From positions 26,562,468 to 26,626,467 of the forward strand of contig CM046299.1 of assembly GCA_025267735.1 (NCBI GenBank): DNA of 64,000 bases. Reading direction: 5' to 3'. Shown here piece after piece: positions 53,806 through 64,000 of the stretch (within the stretch, counting starts at the first letter, position 1; each line of letters opens with the position of its first letter). The notes beneath the pieces are model-generated. The model did no database searches, was not told the origin of the DNA, and worked only from the letters and a program-made list of their open reading frames with translations. The DNA comes from Mactra quadrangularis (taxonomy: Eukaryota; Mollusca; Bivalvia; Venerida; Mactridae). A program made the position numbers and the translations under genes.

Positions 53806-53846
53806 CTTGATTAATTTATTGGGATGGTACCACAAAACAAATTGAT

Positions 53847-53913
53847 GGGTCAGAGCATAACTAGTCTACATCATGTCTATATATTTTGTAGTTAGACTAG
53901 GTTTGCACTGACC
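53847..53913. repeat. P2 micro fold-back element, complete
   Basis: GGGTCAGAGCATAACTAGTC faces GACTAGGTTTGCACTGACC around an AT-rich loop. Other full or partial copies are at 38783, 48937, 54893, 55384 and 63668. Confidence 0.8.
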
Positions 53914-54000
53914 TTTCAAAATAAACCAATGGAAATACAATGTATACTACAAGAAGTATTGATGAGAACAGGCAGCTAGTTTTATATCTTGAGTATCATA

Positions 54001-54851
54001 GGCCATTCAGAACTACTTCGGCGATTTGCCACGCAAATACACCTCGGAAATCACGAGAAGCGAAAGTAGTTCCAACATAGAATCTAGCCTCGTTCCCGAC
54101 GTTTACTCAAAAGAACGCTGGCACACACCAAAAATGACGGACAATTATGGGCAGTTAAAGCTCTTCAATGCCTGTAACTGATATTTACTTAAATCAAAGT
54201 GGATCCTTAAACATTTTTTGTGTACTCGATACTTCCTGCAAAATGATCTGCCATGTTGGTTGTTTACATCGGCACTACTTAATAGGGGTGTAACGGTTAA
54301 CCGATATACCGGTTAATATTGCAATACGACTTCTGACGGTTTTTAACCGGTTCGTTTTTCTCTGAACCGGTTTTTCTAGTTATGTTCCATACTGATGGTA
54401 TTTATCAGAGTCGGAAATTTAAGTGTTTGAATAAATGTTTAAATGTGTTCGGAAACTTGAAATATATTTGGTAAAATTAGAGAAAATAATCTTTGAAAGT
54501 CCATTCAAAACCTTTTTTTCTAACTTATTCAAACAATTGCATAATACGTGTTTATCATTTGAAAATACAAATATCTAAGTACAATGTTGATCAAATTGAG
54601 ACGATGCATGTGCATTAATTCATGCTATGCATGTATGCGCAAAGAAAAATATGTATCGCAATATATTGCAATATATTGCAATACGGGTTTCGTGTATTGC
54701 AATATATTGCAATACGGTTTTTACCGTATTGTTACACCCCTACTACTTAACCTATGAGGTTAATTGCCTGACCTCATAACTTGGTTGTATTCCTACTACG
54801 TTTGATATCCGAGGTATATCTTCGTAGATGATCGCTGAGGTCGTTCCGAAT
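54001..54851. mobile_element. hAT-like element with 8-bp target duplication, hosting a nested MITE
   Basis: GTATCATA lies at 53993-54000 and 54852-54859. The ends GGCCATTCAGAACTACTTCG and GCTGAGGTCGTTCCGAAT are inverted with mismatches. The second element at 54283-54742 lies inside it. Confidence 0.7.
54283..54742. mobile_element. hAT-like MITE with perfect 8-bp target duplication, nested
   Basis: CTACTTAA flanks it exactly (54275-54282 and 54743-54750). The ends TAGGGGTGTAACGG and TTGTTACACCCCTA are inverted. Several GCAATATATTGCAATA repeats lie near the right end. Confidence 0.92.
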
Positions 54852-54892
54852 GTATCATAAGCATCATGGTAAGTGATAGAGAAATTACATTC

Positions 54893-55070
54893 ATGGGTCA
54901 GTGCGAAACTAGTCTACATCTTTTCTTTATTCTAAACCAGGTAGGTAGAGCAGTTGTCAGTCACTGACAGAAGTATGTCCCTAGTACATGTAATTGAAAG
55001 TAGAGTGTAGGTTGACCAACCCATAGTATGACCTATACAATGTGTTGCTATGGCGTTTACTGCAACAAAC
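54893..55070 (+). repeat. P2 half followed by a 5'-truncated SINE family A
   Basis: ATGGGTCAGTGCGAAACTAG is the P2 left half. AGCAGTTGTCAGTCACTGAC to GTGTTGCTATGGCG is the SINE 3' part. Confidence 0.65.
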
Positions 55071-55372
55071 ATGAAATGTAATGTGGAAACCACGTTAAAG
55101 CCGGATTTAAAAACTTTAACCCTAAAAATTACAAAGGGAAATAATCCATAATAAAGCCAGGTAGAGTTGTGGTTACTGTCTAATTCTGTTCATGGCATGT
55201 GGCATGGTATGTTATCATTGTATGAAGTTTCATAAAGATCTGACAATAAATGGCAGAAATATATGGTAAAGAAGAACTTTAACGCAATTGTAAACGACAC
55301 CTGACGCCCGACCGCCCGCCTGGGTTTTGCCTATAACCTAATTCTTTTCATTGAAAAATCCAGCTAAAAATG
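55071..55372 (+). repeat. Dispersed repeat, family G
   Basis: It starts CATGAAATGTAATGTGGAAA and ends TGAAAAATCCAGCTAAAAAT. Confidence 0.85.
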
Positions 55373-56105
55373 TATGTGTAGTTTGACTAGTTAAGCACTC
55401 ACAAATCCATCAATATAACACTACACCAAATATGAACATCTAACAGTGTGGCCTGAGAATTTACAACAATTTTCAATGAGAGTCCTTATATAATGAAACC
55501 AAAACACAGACATTTTCATTTCACACCATAGTAAATATAAATATTACTGATAATCATATTTTCAACCAATGAAGTGAGCAAGACAGCAATGCCATAAAGA
55601 AAAAAGCAGCCATCAAGAAAGCAATGCCAAAATAATATAAAACTTCAGCTGACTGACTACTCAGACTCTGACTTCACAGTATGATAATATTGTTTACATT
55701 CAATCTCTAACTTGCTATTATATATATTTCTAGAATAGTTCTTAGTCGTTATGTAGATTTTCTCTCATTCTATTCTCTACTGTGTGTTTCCATAGTAACC
55801 AAAACAACTGATTCCAACATTTTCACCAAGAAAAGTGTTTTGTAAAACTTATCCTGATATTAATGCTACAATGTTGGTACATTTTGTATAAGAAAATTTG
55901 GTTTGCAAGAAATAAATAACATGTTATAGCCAAGAGAGTAAAGTATTCACTGTTGTATCCCATCGAGGCATTATCAAGGATAAAACATTCAGTGCAGTAC
56001 TGCAGTTTAAATACAATTACTTACATATGCCAGTTGGAATTATACATATACATGTACATACATATCTTATGAAACAAAATTGTGTGCACCAATTGCAAGA
56101 AAACT
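55373..56105. other. Unassigned AT-rich stretch
   Basis: A P2 right-half remnant is at about 55384-55402 (TTTGACTAGTTAAGCACTC). Nothing else is recognised. Confidence 0.4.
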
Positions 56106-56426
56106 TTTGTTTGTTTGTTTGTTTTTGGGTTTAACGCTATAGCAACATACTGTATAGGTCATATAACAGCAGTCAGTCAACCTACTCACTCCTCCTGGAA
56201 AGGCTAAATCTTTGGATTTAGCTGTTAACCAACTACTAAGCGCATACTTTCGTCAGTGACAGACATTTTTCTGCCCAACATAATTAAAAATCATTGGTAG
56301 GAGGGAGTATGGCCGTAGATATAATTTCATGACCAAGCTCCACAAAAGTATGCTCCGTCCGGGAATCGAACCCACGACCCTTCGATCAGTAGACTTGCAT
56401 GCTACCAACTGAGCTAGCCGGGCGGC
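56106..56426 (-). repeat. tRNA-derived SINE, family A, full length
   Basis: TGCAAGAAAACT lies at 56094-56105 and 56427-56438. The head complement GAGCTAGCCGGGCGGC and B-box complement GGGAATCGAACCC are intact. Confidence 0.93.
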
Positions 56427-56538
56427 TGCAAGAAAACTGAAATGTTTCAATGAACAACAAAGGTGATTCAACACTTATATTGTACTCTACCTGGGTGATC
56501 CCAAAGGAATTCCTCATCAGTTATAACTCAAGGTTAAA

Positions 56539-56815
56539 CCCGAGTCGATAGCGCAACTGGTAGCGCGCCGGGATTCGGAATCTTGTGTCATGAGGGATAC
56601 AGGTTCAAATCCCACCGGGGAGGTAATATCCTTCCATGAAAATTAGACAATGTCAATTTTCCTCCATTGATTAGATAATATGGAGAAGTTTCCGACCTTG
56701 CGGTTGGGTATGTGAGAACTGGTTATAGACTGGTCCAGGAAAGCTAGGTTAGGTGCGCTGGACGCCGTGAAATGACCTAAAACGTGTTGAAACGGCGTTA
56801 AATCCAATGAATAAA
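56539..56815 (+). repeat. tRNA-derived SINE, family B, with 15-bp target duplication
   Basis: TAACTCAAGGTTAAA (56524-56538) and TAACTCAAGATTAAA (56816-56830) flank it. The head CGATAGCGCAACTGGTAGCG and tail GTTGAAACGGCGTTAAATCC are intact. Confidence 0.93.
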
Positions 56816-56830
56816 TAACTCAAGATTAAA

Positions 56831-57689
56831 ATACTCCTTAACAATTGAGATTTCTCTAATAAAATAAATTTTTGATACAGGTTTGCAATCAAAAACTGTA
56901 ATAAACAAATTCATGAAAACTCAAATTCATGTAAGATTAGGGTAATTTTTCAGGGACTCTGGACGAAGAGGCAAACCCTGTTTTGGTAGTTTATAAATTA
57001 TCATTAAAGAGAAAATGAGCTTTGAAATCAATATTTTAAGGTGAGTCACAGGTTTGATGTGTTACTCTCTCAGCATCATTAGTATATAACTCCCAGCCAA
57101 ATAATTCAATGTTATGAGAAAACAATAAAAAAAGATATCAAGGGAAATCAGCATAATCAGATTTAATTATGAATCAGGAATGTAATTCAAATTCAAATTT
57201 CAGTCACAGAATTGTTTCTATATCCTTAATGTATTCCAATATCAAATTATCTAAATTCTAAATTAAATTTCTACAAGTCTGAAGAAATTGTTTCTTTTGC
57301 ACTGACAGCGCTTAGACTACCTGAATAACAATTGCAATGTTAGAATTGAAATGTGCTAGGAGAGATATTTCAAGTCAAAATACAAGCTTTTTATTATTTT
57401 AGCATTTTAATAATAATATTCTAATGTTTAATATGACCCAGCTTTCACCAACATTAATTGTATAGATTCTTGAATAGAACATCATCGGAAATAGTCTTTA
57501 CTTATACTTATACTTGGATTAAGTTATTTACTAAACACTTATGTTTGCATACTTTAAGTTAAGTGCCCTGTAATCAAATACTTTGAAATAATTACATTTA
57601 AATCCAACCCATCAACTTTGATTAATACAAAACTAAGCGTTCTTAGTAACACATCCAGAAATAAAGTCAATGCACTACAACTATGTCAA
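56831..57689. other. Unassigned AT-rich stretch
   Basis: No repeat ends, tRNA-like boxes or coding frame were recognised. Confidence 0.4.
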
Positions 57690-57973
57690 ACCCAGGTTGG
57701 TAGCGCAGCTGGATTTCGAATCTAGTGTCCTGAAGGAGGTACAGGTTCAAATCCCACCTGGGAAGTTATATCCTTCCATGAAAATTTGATACTGTCCTTT
57801 CCTCCATTAAATAGGTATTTAGAGAAGTTTCCCGCCTTGTGGAAGGGTAGGTGATACCTGTTTGTAGACAAGGACCACTGGAAAGCCACTAGAAAGCTTG
57901 GTTAGGTGTGCTGTATGCCATAAAATAAACTAAAAAATTGTGTTGACATATCGTTAAACCCTGTATAAATAAA
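57690..57973 (+). repeat. tRNA-derived SINE, family B, degraded head
   Basis: GGTTGGTAGCGCAGCTGG, CAGGTTCAAATCCCACC and GTTGACATATCGTTAAACCC are readable. Confidence 0.8.
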
Positions 57974-57984
57974 CAACTACATCA

Positions 57985-58270
57985 GGTTTTGGTTTTTGGT
58001 AGAATTCAATGTATAATTGAATAATAACCATTTTTTGGGTGTAGCATTTAATACACTTGGGTTTTGGTAGAAATAAAATGTGTAACTGTTTTGATAATTA
58101 AATGATAACCATTTTCGAGGGGGGGGGGTGTAGCAACACTTGCTATTTGGTAGAATCATTACAATGTATTCAGGTGTAGCATTTTGGTTTTTGGTAGAAA
58201 TACAATGTATACATTTACATTAACTATTTTTCAGGGTGTAGCAACACTTTCCTTTTGGTAAAATATAATG
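57985..58270. repeat. Diverged tandem repeat with TTTTGGTAGAA-TGTAGCA words
   Basis: GGGTGTAGCA occurs three times and TTTGGTAGAA four times at uneven spacing of roughly 60-90 bp. Confidence 0.6.
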
Positions 58271-58503
58271 AATTAACTTATGTTTTATGTAGTTCCCTAC
58301 TCAAGTACTATTCTTAAATAATCTCTGACAGTGACTAGGTATAACAAATCATGACTGAACTAGACAAAAACATCAAATCAAAATCTAAGCTAAGACAAAT
58401 TATTATACTAAACATTCAGAAAAAACATGTTGAACTGACAATGTTTCAAGATAACAATTCAGATAAATTTATGAAGTCATATGTCTGATAATTAATCATA
58501 TTT

Positions 58504-58690
58504 TTAGCAGAGCGGGTCAGGGTGGAGAAAGATTTTCAACAACCTATAAGAGGGTGTGGTAAGGTTTTTAACAACCTATTGGTTATGGGTGGGGTAAGAT
58601 CTTTATCAACCTGTTAGCAGATGCAATAAGGTTTTCATAAGAGGGTGGGGTTAGTTTTTCATCAACCTACTGGGTACGGGTGGGGTGAGG
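58504..58690. repeat. Tandem repeat, about 55-60 bp unit
   Basis: Units contain GGGTGGGGTAAGATTTTTATCAACCTA-like words (not a single exact sequence); four imperfect copies. Confidence 0.65.
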
Positions 58691-59635
58691 ATGAAATACG
58701 GTTTCTGGTTTCTCGAAGACTTATCAGTTCAAAAAGAATGACTTACACATACAGTAGGATAAAATTCTGATATTGTATGATATTCATGTAAACAAGAAAT
58801 AATATTGATAAAGTATGAAATATGATAAAATATTGCCATGTGGGTAGCAATTCAATCAAAATTCCAAAAGCTTGGTAGGAGGACTAAGCATTAAATCTAG
58901 ACTGTAGAAGGTAAACCAGCAAGTTTTCCAATCCATTTAAGGTGGGCTCAAATTTTTTTTATTTTAAATCCTGTTTTCAATGTTTTCAATTTATATACAA
59001 GTTATTTTCTAACTTCCATTAAAAATTGGTCAGCCAGTGTTAAAGAAAGGTGAACAGTTTTTCTGGATGTTTTATTTCTTTAGAGATGATTTAAGAGGCT
59101 CACAGGGAAGATTGGGCTTTGCCTAACTGTGTTGCCTCTATAAATAAAGTCTTTATTATTATTATTATTATTTACCTGGATCTTTGCTTTAATCCACTAA
59201 CCCAAAGCCCAGGGCAAGTGAAAACAGATTCAGGCTAGAGAAAATTACTTATTTTACATAATCTGGCTAGTTGGTAACTGCTCTTTACTATAAAATATGA
59301 TATATCAGGCTAGTGTATGAGAAAATTTAAGACAATGACTGTTTATCGTAGGTACTATTATTTTACACTTAGGTTACCTGCAGGTTAGTCATGATGCCCT
59401 ATTACAAATTACTCTGTGTTTGTGGCTAATAATATTATTAATTAAACCACAAGGAAATTCTTGGTAACCTCATATTGTTCCATATTGCTACTAATATTAT
59501 ATTACTACTGTTTGGCAATCTTCTTTATAGTTATTGATAAGAGAAACATTTCATGTTACATTAGATAAGTGTAACTTAAAGCTGGCACTGAGTCATTGCA
59601 CATTAGGAAGTTAATATAGATCTAAATTAAGAGCT

Positions 59636-59970
59636 AAGGCCACAACCAATTGATGATAATGTTCTATGGATTCGCTCGCACCTTAATTTTGACGGTTTTT
59701 ACAAAAAAATATTTTTATTTCCTCATTATTTTTACAATAAGGTCAGTGTTAATTCATATAGACAACAATAGTCTCAGGTATTCAGACTGGTTTTATATCA
59801 TATTATATAATGAGTCATACGGACAATTAGTATACCAAAAATGAAAATTTGTTAAAACCACTTTATATAAAGCAACTGAATTAAGATTTTTTCAATTTTG
59901 TTTTCATTGCTCGTCGCCCAATTATTTTCCAGAAAAATCCATAGATCACCTCATCAATTTGTTGTGGCCT
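59636..59970. mobile_element. MITE family I carrying a 104-bp inserted segment
   Basis: The ends AAGGCCACAACCAATTGATG and CAATTTGTTGTGGCCT are inverted. Against the copy at 2677-2899, the segment 59734-59837 is extra, and it reappears at 60711-60815. Confidence 0.8.
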
Positions 59971-60279
59971 AACAATAAACAAGGTTCACTCTAAAATATA
60001 AATTAAATACATTTGTATACAAAATATATTGATATATTTTGACTTGTTTTTTGAAACAAGTTTTTATCACTTAATATATTAATCATTAAAACAATGACTC
60101 AAGTAATTGCCTTAGAAAATTGCTGCCCTCAACCCCCCCCCCCCCCGCCCCACTGCATTCTGAGCAGTGAGCCTAGGTTTGGATAGAAGCATAGAACCAA
60201 CGCAGAGCAGGCTACGTAATAATTACTAGTCCCATACCATCATAATTGCTTCTTTCACTTCTAGTGAGTCTGCAAGCAG

Positions 60280-60570
60280 ATGGGAGGGAACATATGCAGA
60301 TCCAGCAGGGGGTCAGGGGGGTTCAGACCCCGGCCCCTAGAATTTGGAAAATGTACTTGTCTATTAGTGTATTACAGTGTATTTCTTGACTGTAAGTCAT
60401 TTTTAAGTATCATGAAGCAATTTTTCTCGGTGATTAATATAGATTTAAAGGTTGAGTAGTTTTTATTAGTAATATATTGCATTTTTTCAGCCAAATGTGT
60501 ATTACGTGTTCAGACCCCCCCCCCAGAAAAGTTCAGACAGGCCCCCCTAGAAAAAAATCCTGGATCCCCC
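60280..60570. mobile_element. MITE-like unit with GGATCC/CCCCCC ends
   Basis: CAGATCCAGCAGGGGGTCAG (about 60298) faces CTGGATCCCCCCCTGGTG (about 60558), and GTTCAGACCCC occurs three times. A poly-C run lies at about 60129-60150. No target duplication was fixed. Confidence 0.45.
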
Positions 60571-60710
60571 CCTGGTGAAGCAATAAGTAAAGGCACTGAA
60601 CAAAAATATATCACAGATAGCCAACTCAGCTATAATAATAAACTAGTAGGAGAAAATTATAGACTGGACATTAATTAGTAGTTACATCAGATAATGAATG
60701 ATACAGTGAT

Positions 60711-60815
60711 ACAATAAGGTCAGTGTTAATTCATATAGACAACAATAGTCTCAGGTATTCAGACTGGTTTTATATCATATTATATAATGAGTCATACTGG
60801 TCAATTAGTATACCA
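60711..60815 (+). repeat. Second copy of the 104-bp segment
   Basis: ACAATAAGGTCAGTGTTAAT to ATTAGTATACCA matches 59734-59837 except for a few bases near GTCATACTGG. The overlapping short open frames in both copies are therefore duplicated sequence, not genes. Confidence 0.9.
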
Positions 60816-62600
60816 ATTAGAGCTGGTGGAAAATGGTTGTATGCTGCTGATGATAAAATATATAAGTTACAAGGTTTCTGCTCTCAAATTAATGTTCAAC
60901 ATATTTGCGCTAATTGTTGAGGTCATGCATTGGCTTTTTGCTTTTATTGACCTAGAGAAATAACTATAATTTTATAATTTGAGAACAGTGAACGAAACAC
61001 TATTGCAACTCTATTTGAAAACAAAGTGAGTTACAATAATGTTTCATTAATACTCCTCCAATTAATAAAAGGTTTTTGTTAACATTTTAAAGAAGAACAA
61101 TCCATCATTTTAAACTCTTCCTCTAACATCCTCAAAAAAGTATCATTTTATGTGATTTTCATCTTCAAGGAACATCTAGATCATGATTTGCTAGTACATG
61201 TATGATGAATCCTTTAGAGTAAAATCAAGGGCGGATCAAGCTGTTACTGGGCTAAGGACCTAACATAACCCTTTCTTATCTCTGGAATTTTTATAACAAG
61301 GAAAACAGTTCTAATGCTACCCATAGGAATAACTATTTTCTTATTCCTTGAATATTAATATGCTTTAATCTCCATAACAGTATTATATAGAGACATTTAG
61401 TGTCAAAAAACAATAGATTAATTTCTGATTATTTCAGAATACCGTAAAATAATGGAATATTTAATCCCTGAGTGACTGGAATCTATTAATAAGAGAAAAT
61501 GGTGATGTCAAGTTCATATAAAGATTTTAGAAGATGCTGCAGTATTCACCCTCAAGACAATTCACCTTCATTTATATTCAGCTTTATACCAAAGTATGTT
61601 TGTGACATTTACTGGCAATGATCTTTAGGCGCCAGGAGTTTCAGAATGATCCCTTGGCCCTAGAATTTTGAAAAAAAAACATTGAAAAGATTATTAATAA
61701 AATCTTAATCTTGAGGTCTGGTCCTCCTGTAAAGGATCTGGATGCACATACCCCCTTAACCCGTAATTATACAGAGTCATCTTTTAAGTGAAATGGTCCA
61801 AGAGTCACAACTCCATTTTTCATAAGCTGCACATTATAGGCTCTTTTGAACGTGATTCAAATAATTTTATATTTATCAAGGATAATCAATTAAAACTTAA
61901 TAATGCTATTGTGTTAGAATCACAATAATTACATTATTCATGATGTTCAGCAATACACTACAAAGTAAACTGTCATGTACTTCATTATGATATTTCAAAG
62001 TCCCTTTTATGGATCATGGACTTAATGCTTGCGTAGTAACCTGTACAAGTATGCAAATCAGCTCAGGCCTCAAGACTATTTTTTTTAAAGTAGTTGAACA
62101 ACAAACTTTATATTTTACTTGCCAGAAACAAATGTTTACTAGCAGTTAGGAGTTGCCACACCCCAAATATAGGTCATCAGGGGCAATAGAATATGATCAT
62201 AAATGTGAAGTCCTGCAGCTGAGTATTTAATCATTACAAATATGATACAGTTACATTCATGTTATTTTCAACATCATTATCTATAATACAATACACTGAT
62301 AAATGGTTGCCATTGGTTACCAAAATATTAATAATCACACTATGTAGTAGATAGTGTCATGATGATTAACAAGTAGGTGCAAATTGGTAAGATCCTACAG
62401 ATAAAGGCAAGCACATCATAAAAATATTGAATCTCATAGAAACAGTGCATAATGGAAAATATAAATGAACATCAATAACAAACGCAGCACTTAACTTTTG
62501 ATCAGTAAGAACACTTTATTTGTTCATAGCAGCAATATCATAATACTACTAGGTAAGTTCAAAATTATGATATATAAAGTACATAAAGGAAGTAACCGCA
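60816..62600. other. Unassigned AT-rich stretch
   Basis: No supported gene or repeat with defined ends. The missing first exon of the C2CD2-like gene would be expected between about 53.8 and 62.6 kb, but I could not find it. Confidence 0.4.
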
Positions 62601-62611
62601 AAACTCAACAG

Positions 62612-62617
62612 TTTATT
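62612..62617 (-). terminator. Candidate polyadenylation signal of the 62659-62898 gene
   Basis: AATAAA on the minus strand, about 42 bp after the stop codon. Confidence 0.6.
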
Positions 62618-62658
62618 ACTGGACAGTAGGTCTTTTGAGGTACAAAACTTTACTGGAC

Positions 62659-62898
62659 CTAACCAAAAGACGTAATTCGGAACTCCAATTTATGGGGTTG
62701 TTTTTTCGTCCGTGAATTCTGGATATAATCTACTCTAACACGACTGAAGAATATATTACTTATTTTGATGAGTTGCAAAATTGTGTGAAAGAGATCAAAT
62801 TCTTTGCGGAACAGTCTGTCCTGTAAACCTACAGATCTAGACGAACCTTCTAATTTTTTACGAGATTTGTCTGTTGGTCCCCCATGTTTAGGAAGTGA
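62659..62898 (-). CDS. Last exon of an unknown minus-strand gene
   Basis: The acceptor TTACCTTTACACAG lies above 62898, phase 0. The 240-bp exon encodes 79 residues and a TAG stop: SLPKHGGPTDKSRKKLEGSS, then LQDRLFRKEFDLFHTILQLI, KISNIFFSRVRVDYIQN, RTKKQPHKLEFRITSFG. It has no in-frame start early on, which fits an internal splice junction. The base mix is richer in G and C than its flanks. I do not recognise the family; the segment mixes a basic linker, an amphipathic helix-like stretch and a strand-rich end. The upstream exons lie beyond or were not found. AATAAA follows 42 bp after the stop. Confidence 0.7.
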   Translation of the reverse strand, partial: SLPKHGGPTDKSRKKLEGSSRSVGLQDRLFRKEFDLFHTILQLIKISNIFFSRVRVDYIQNSRTKKQPHKLEFRITSFG

Positions 62899-63097
62899 CT
62901 GTGTAAAGGTAATTAAGCATTATTTCTCTTCCTGAAAGAGGTGTTATCCAAAAACAACACAATTAGTCTGTCTGAGTATAATAATGAATAACATCTAGGT
63001 TAGTATTTTCTTGTTAACATAATTATGCATGATGATATATCATGATAAATTACCGTAGATTAAACCAAGTCTACAGCCTTAGTAACAGCTGATCATA

Positions 63098-63395
63098 GCC
63101 CACCCAGAACACATTCGATAGCACACATTTAGTCTTACTGATTGATGGTTCATGGGTTTGATTCCTGGGCGTGGCAGACTTTTGTGGAGTACAGTCGAAA
63201 ATAATTTCTAGGGTCATTCTCCCTCCTACTACTGATTCTTAATCAGTCCACTGATGGATGTATGTGCCAAGTAATTGGTTTAAACAGCTAAATTCAGATA
63301 TTTAGCCTTGCCAGGAATGATGAGTCGGTTGATTGACCGATGTAACATGACCTGCACAGTGAGTTGCTAGTATATTAAACAATTTGTTTGTGTGA
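63098..63395 (+). repeat. SINE family A, degraded
   Basis: CATGGGTTTGATTCCTGGGC, GGGTCATTCTCCCTCCTACT and the tail GTGAGTTGCTAGTATATTAA follow the family-A order. Confidence 0.7.
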
Positions 63396-63582
63396 ACTTA
63401 TTATGTATCGTAATAAATTAAACCATGTTTACAGATGATAATACAGGCTGAATTACAATTAAGTCCTTGTTGTTATGTAGGGTAAAGAACTTGAAACAAA
63501 CATTTTAATTAATAAACATACTCTTGAACATTACTATTACAGTCACTAGGTACAAAGTAATTTTAATGTTTCCAAACACATT

Positions 63583-63658
63583 TCGCGGGCTTAGCGCAAA
63601 ACAATCGTAACTCAATTTTAAAAATGAGTGAGCTGCGGGCATTTTGCACCAAGCCCAC
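63583..63658. repeat. P1 micro fold-back element, best-preserved left arm
   Basis: TCGCGGGCTTAGCGCAAAAC faces GCATTTTGCACCAAGCCCAC. A P2 left half follows at about 63668. Confidence 0.8.
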
Positions 63659-63800
63659 AATTAGTAGATTGAACAGTGAAAAACTAGTCTATATTCTTTT
63701 TTATTTACATGTAGTAAGACTGGGTTTTACGCTGTATAATATTATATTGTTTCAAATTGGAACAATACCATAAATAAGTTTCCATATTTAAGTTACCAAA

Positions 63801-64000
63801 ATCACAACCTGATTAAAACCCGATCTACAATTTTCCGCTCGCCTACTCGCTAATTTAGATCTGGCTGTTTTCTTAGAGGGTCACGTTCAGGTGACCTTTT
63901 CTCATTATGATATTCATGACGAAATTGTTATGTTTAGTTACTTGTTTACATCGACCACATCACACAATTTGAAATGAGCTGTCCAATCGCAGACTGAGAA
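63801..64000 (-). repeat. Dispersed repeat, family R, cut by window edge
   Basis: The inverse of the 44648-45034 copy: CCTGATTAAAACCCGATC, GATCTGGCTGTTTTC, GAAATGAGCTGTCCAATCGC. Confidence 0.8.

Noticed and set aside
50871..51056. Minus frame ending FQNLDLLSQTCVREPQWKPD
   Set aside because: Considered as a first C2CD2-like exon, but it has no donor in the right phase and no membrane segment.
53073..53336. 87-codon plus frame
   Set aside because: It lies in a tRNA-headed repeat and has no domain signature.
59650..60920. Two near-identical short frames starting at 59650 and 60723
   Set aside because: They share the 104-bp duplicated segment; no other evidence of coding.

Overview
The window looks like intergenic and intronic DNA of a bivalve mollusc, possibly a clam-like one. 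It is AT-rich, has intron-split genes with GT-AG borders, carries a C1q-domain gene of the type greatly expanded in bivalves, and is packed with tRNA-derived SINEs, short inverted-repeat DNA transposons and degraded non-LTR retrotransposon pieces. The species call is inference; the sequence does not name it. No bacterial, plasmid or CRISPR-like feature is present.

The main gene runs on the minus strand across most of the window. Six exons join in frame with good splice borders (41235-41330, 34510-34629, 6167-6271, 3418-3798, 1067-1193, 1-82). Joined, they resemble the vertebrate C2CD2/C2CD2L (TMEM24) proteins: a TULIP/SMP lipid-transfer module, a Gln-rich linker, and the start of a C2 domain cut by the window edge. 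A seventh, weaker exon is proposed at 53727-53805. The N-terminal exon, expected to encode a membrane anchor, was not found.

Inside the 28-kb intron between 6272 and 34509, on the opposite strand, lies a complete four-exon gene (28462-32309). It encodes a secreted protein of 318 residues with a signal peptide, two LDL-receptor class A repeats, a Pro-rich linker and a C1q domain. At 62659-62898 (minus) is the last exon of another gene of unknown family, with a polyadenylation signal. At 39260-39347 (plus) a short GC-rich coding-like island may be another gene's last exon.

The rest is layered mobile DNA. At least three tRNA-headed SINE families are present, and the two best preserved share a 3' tail. 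Several non-autonomous DNA elements have clear target-site duplications: 8 bp (hAT-like) at 10302-10746, 25696-27023, 42509-42661, 51850-51989 and 54283-54742 (the last nested in 54001-54851), and 9 bp (Mutator-like) at 8629-8924. Two families of tiny fold-back elements recur.

The most unusual finding is a set of three TIR elements of about 720 bp (13976-14690, 37318-38040, 43891-44619). Each carries two convergent tRNA-like RNA polymerase III units, with A box, B box and oligo-T terminator readable in nearly every unit. The third has TIRs unrelated to those of the first two, so the same layout appears in two element families. A second striking structure is a perfect 101-bp palindrome (2221-2321) that spans the junction of a SINE with its target site.
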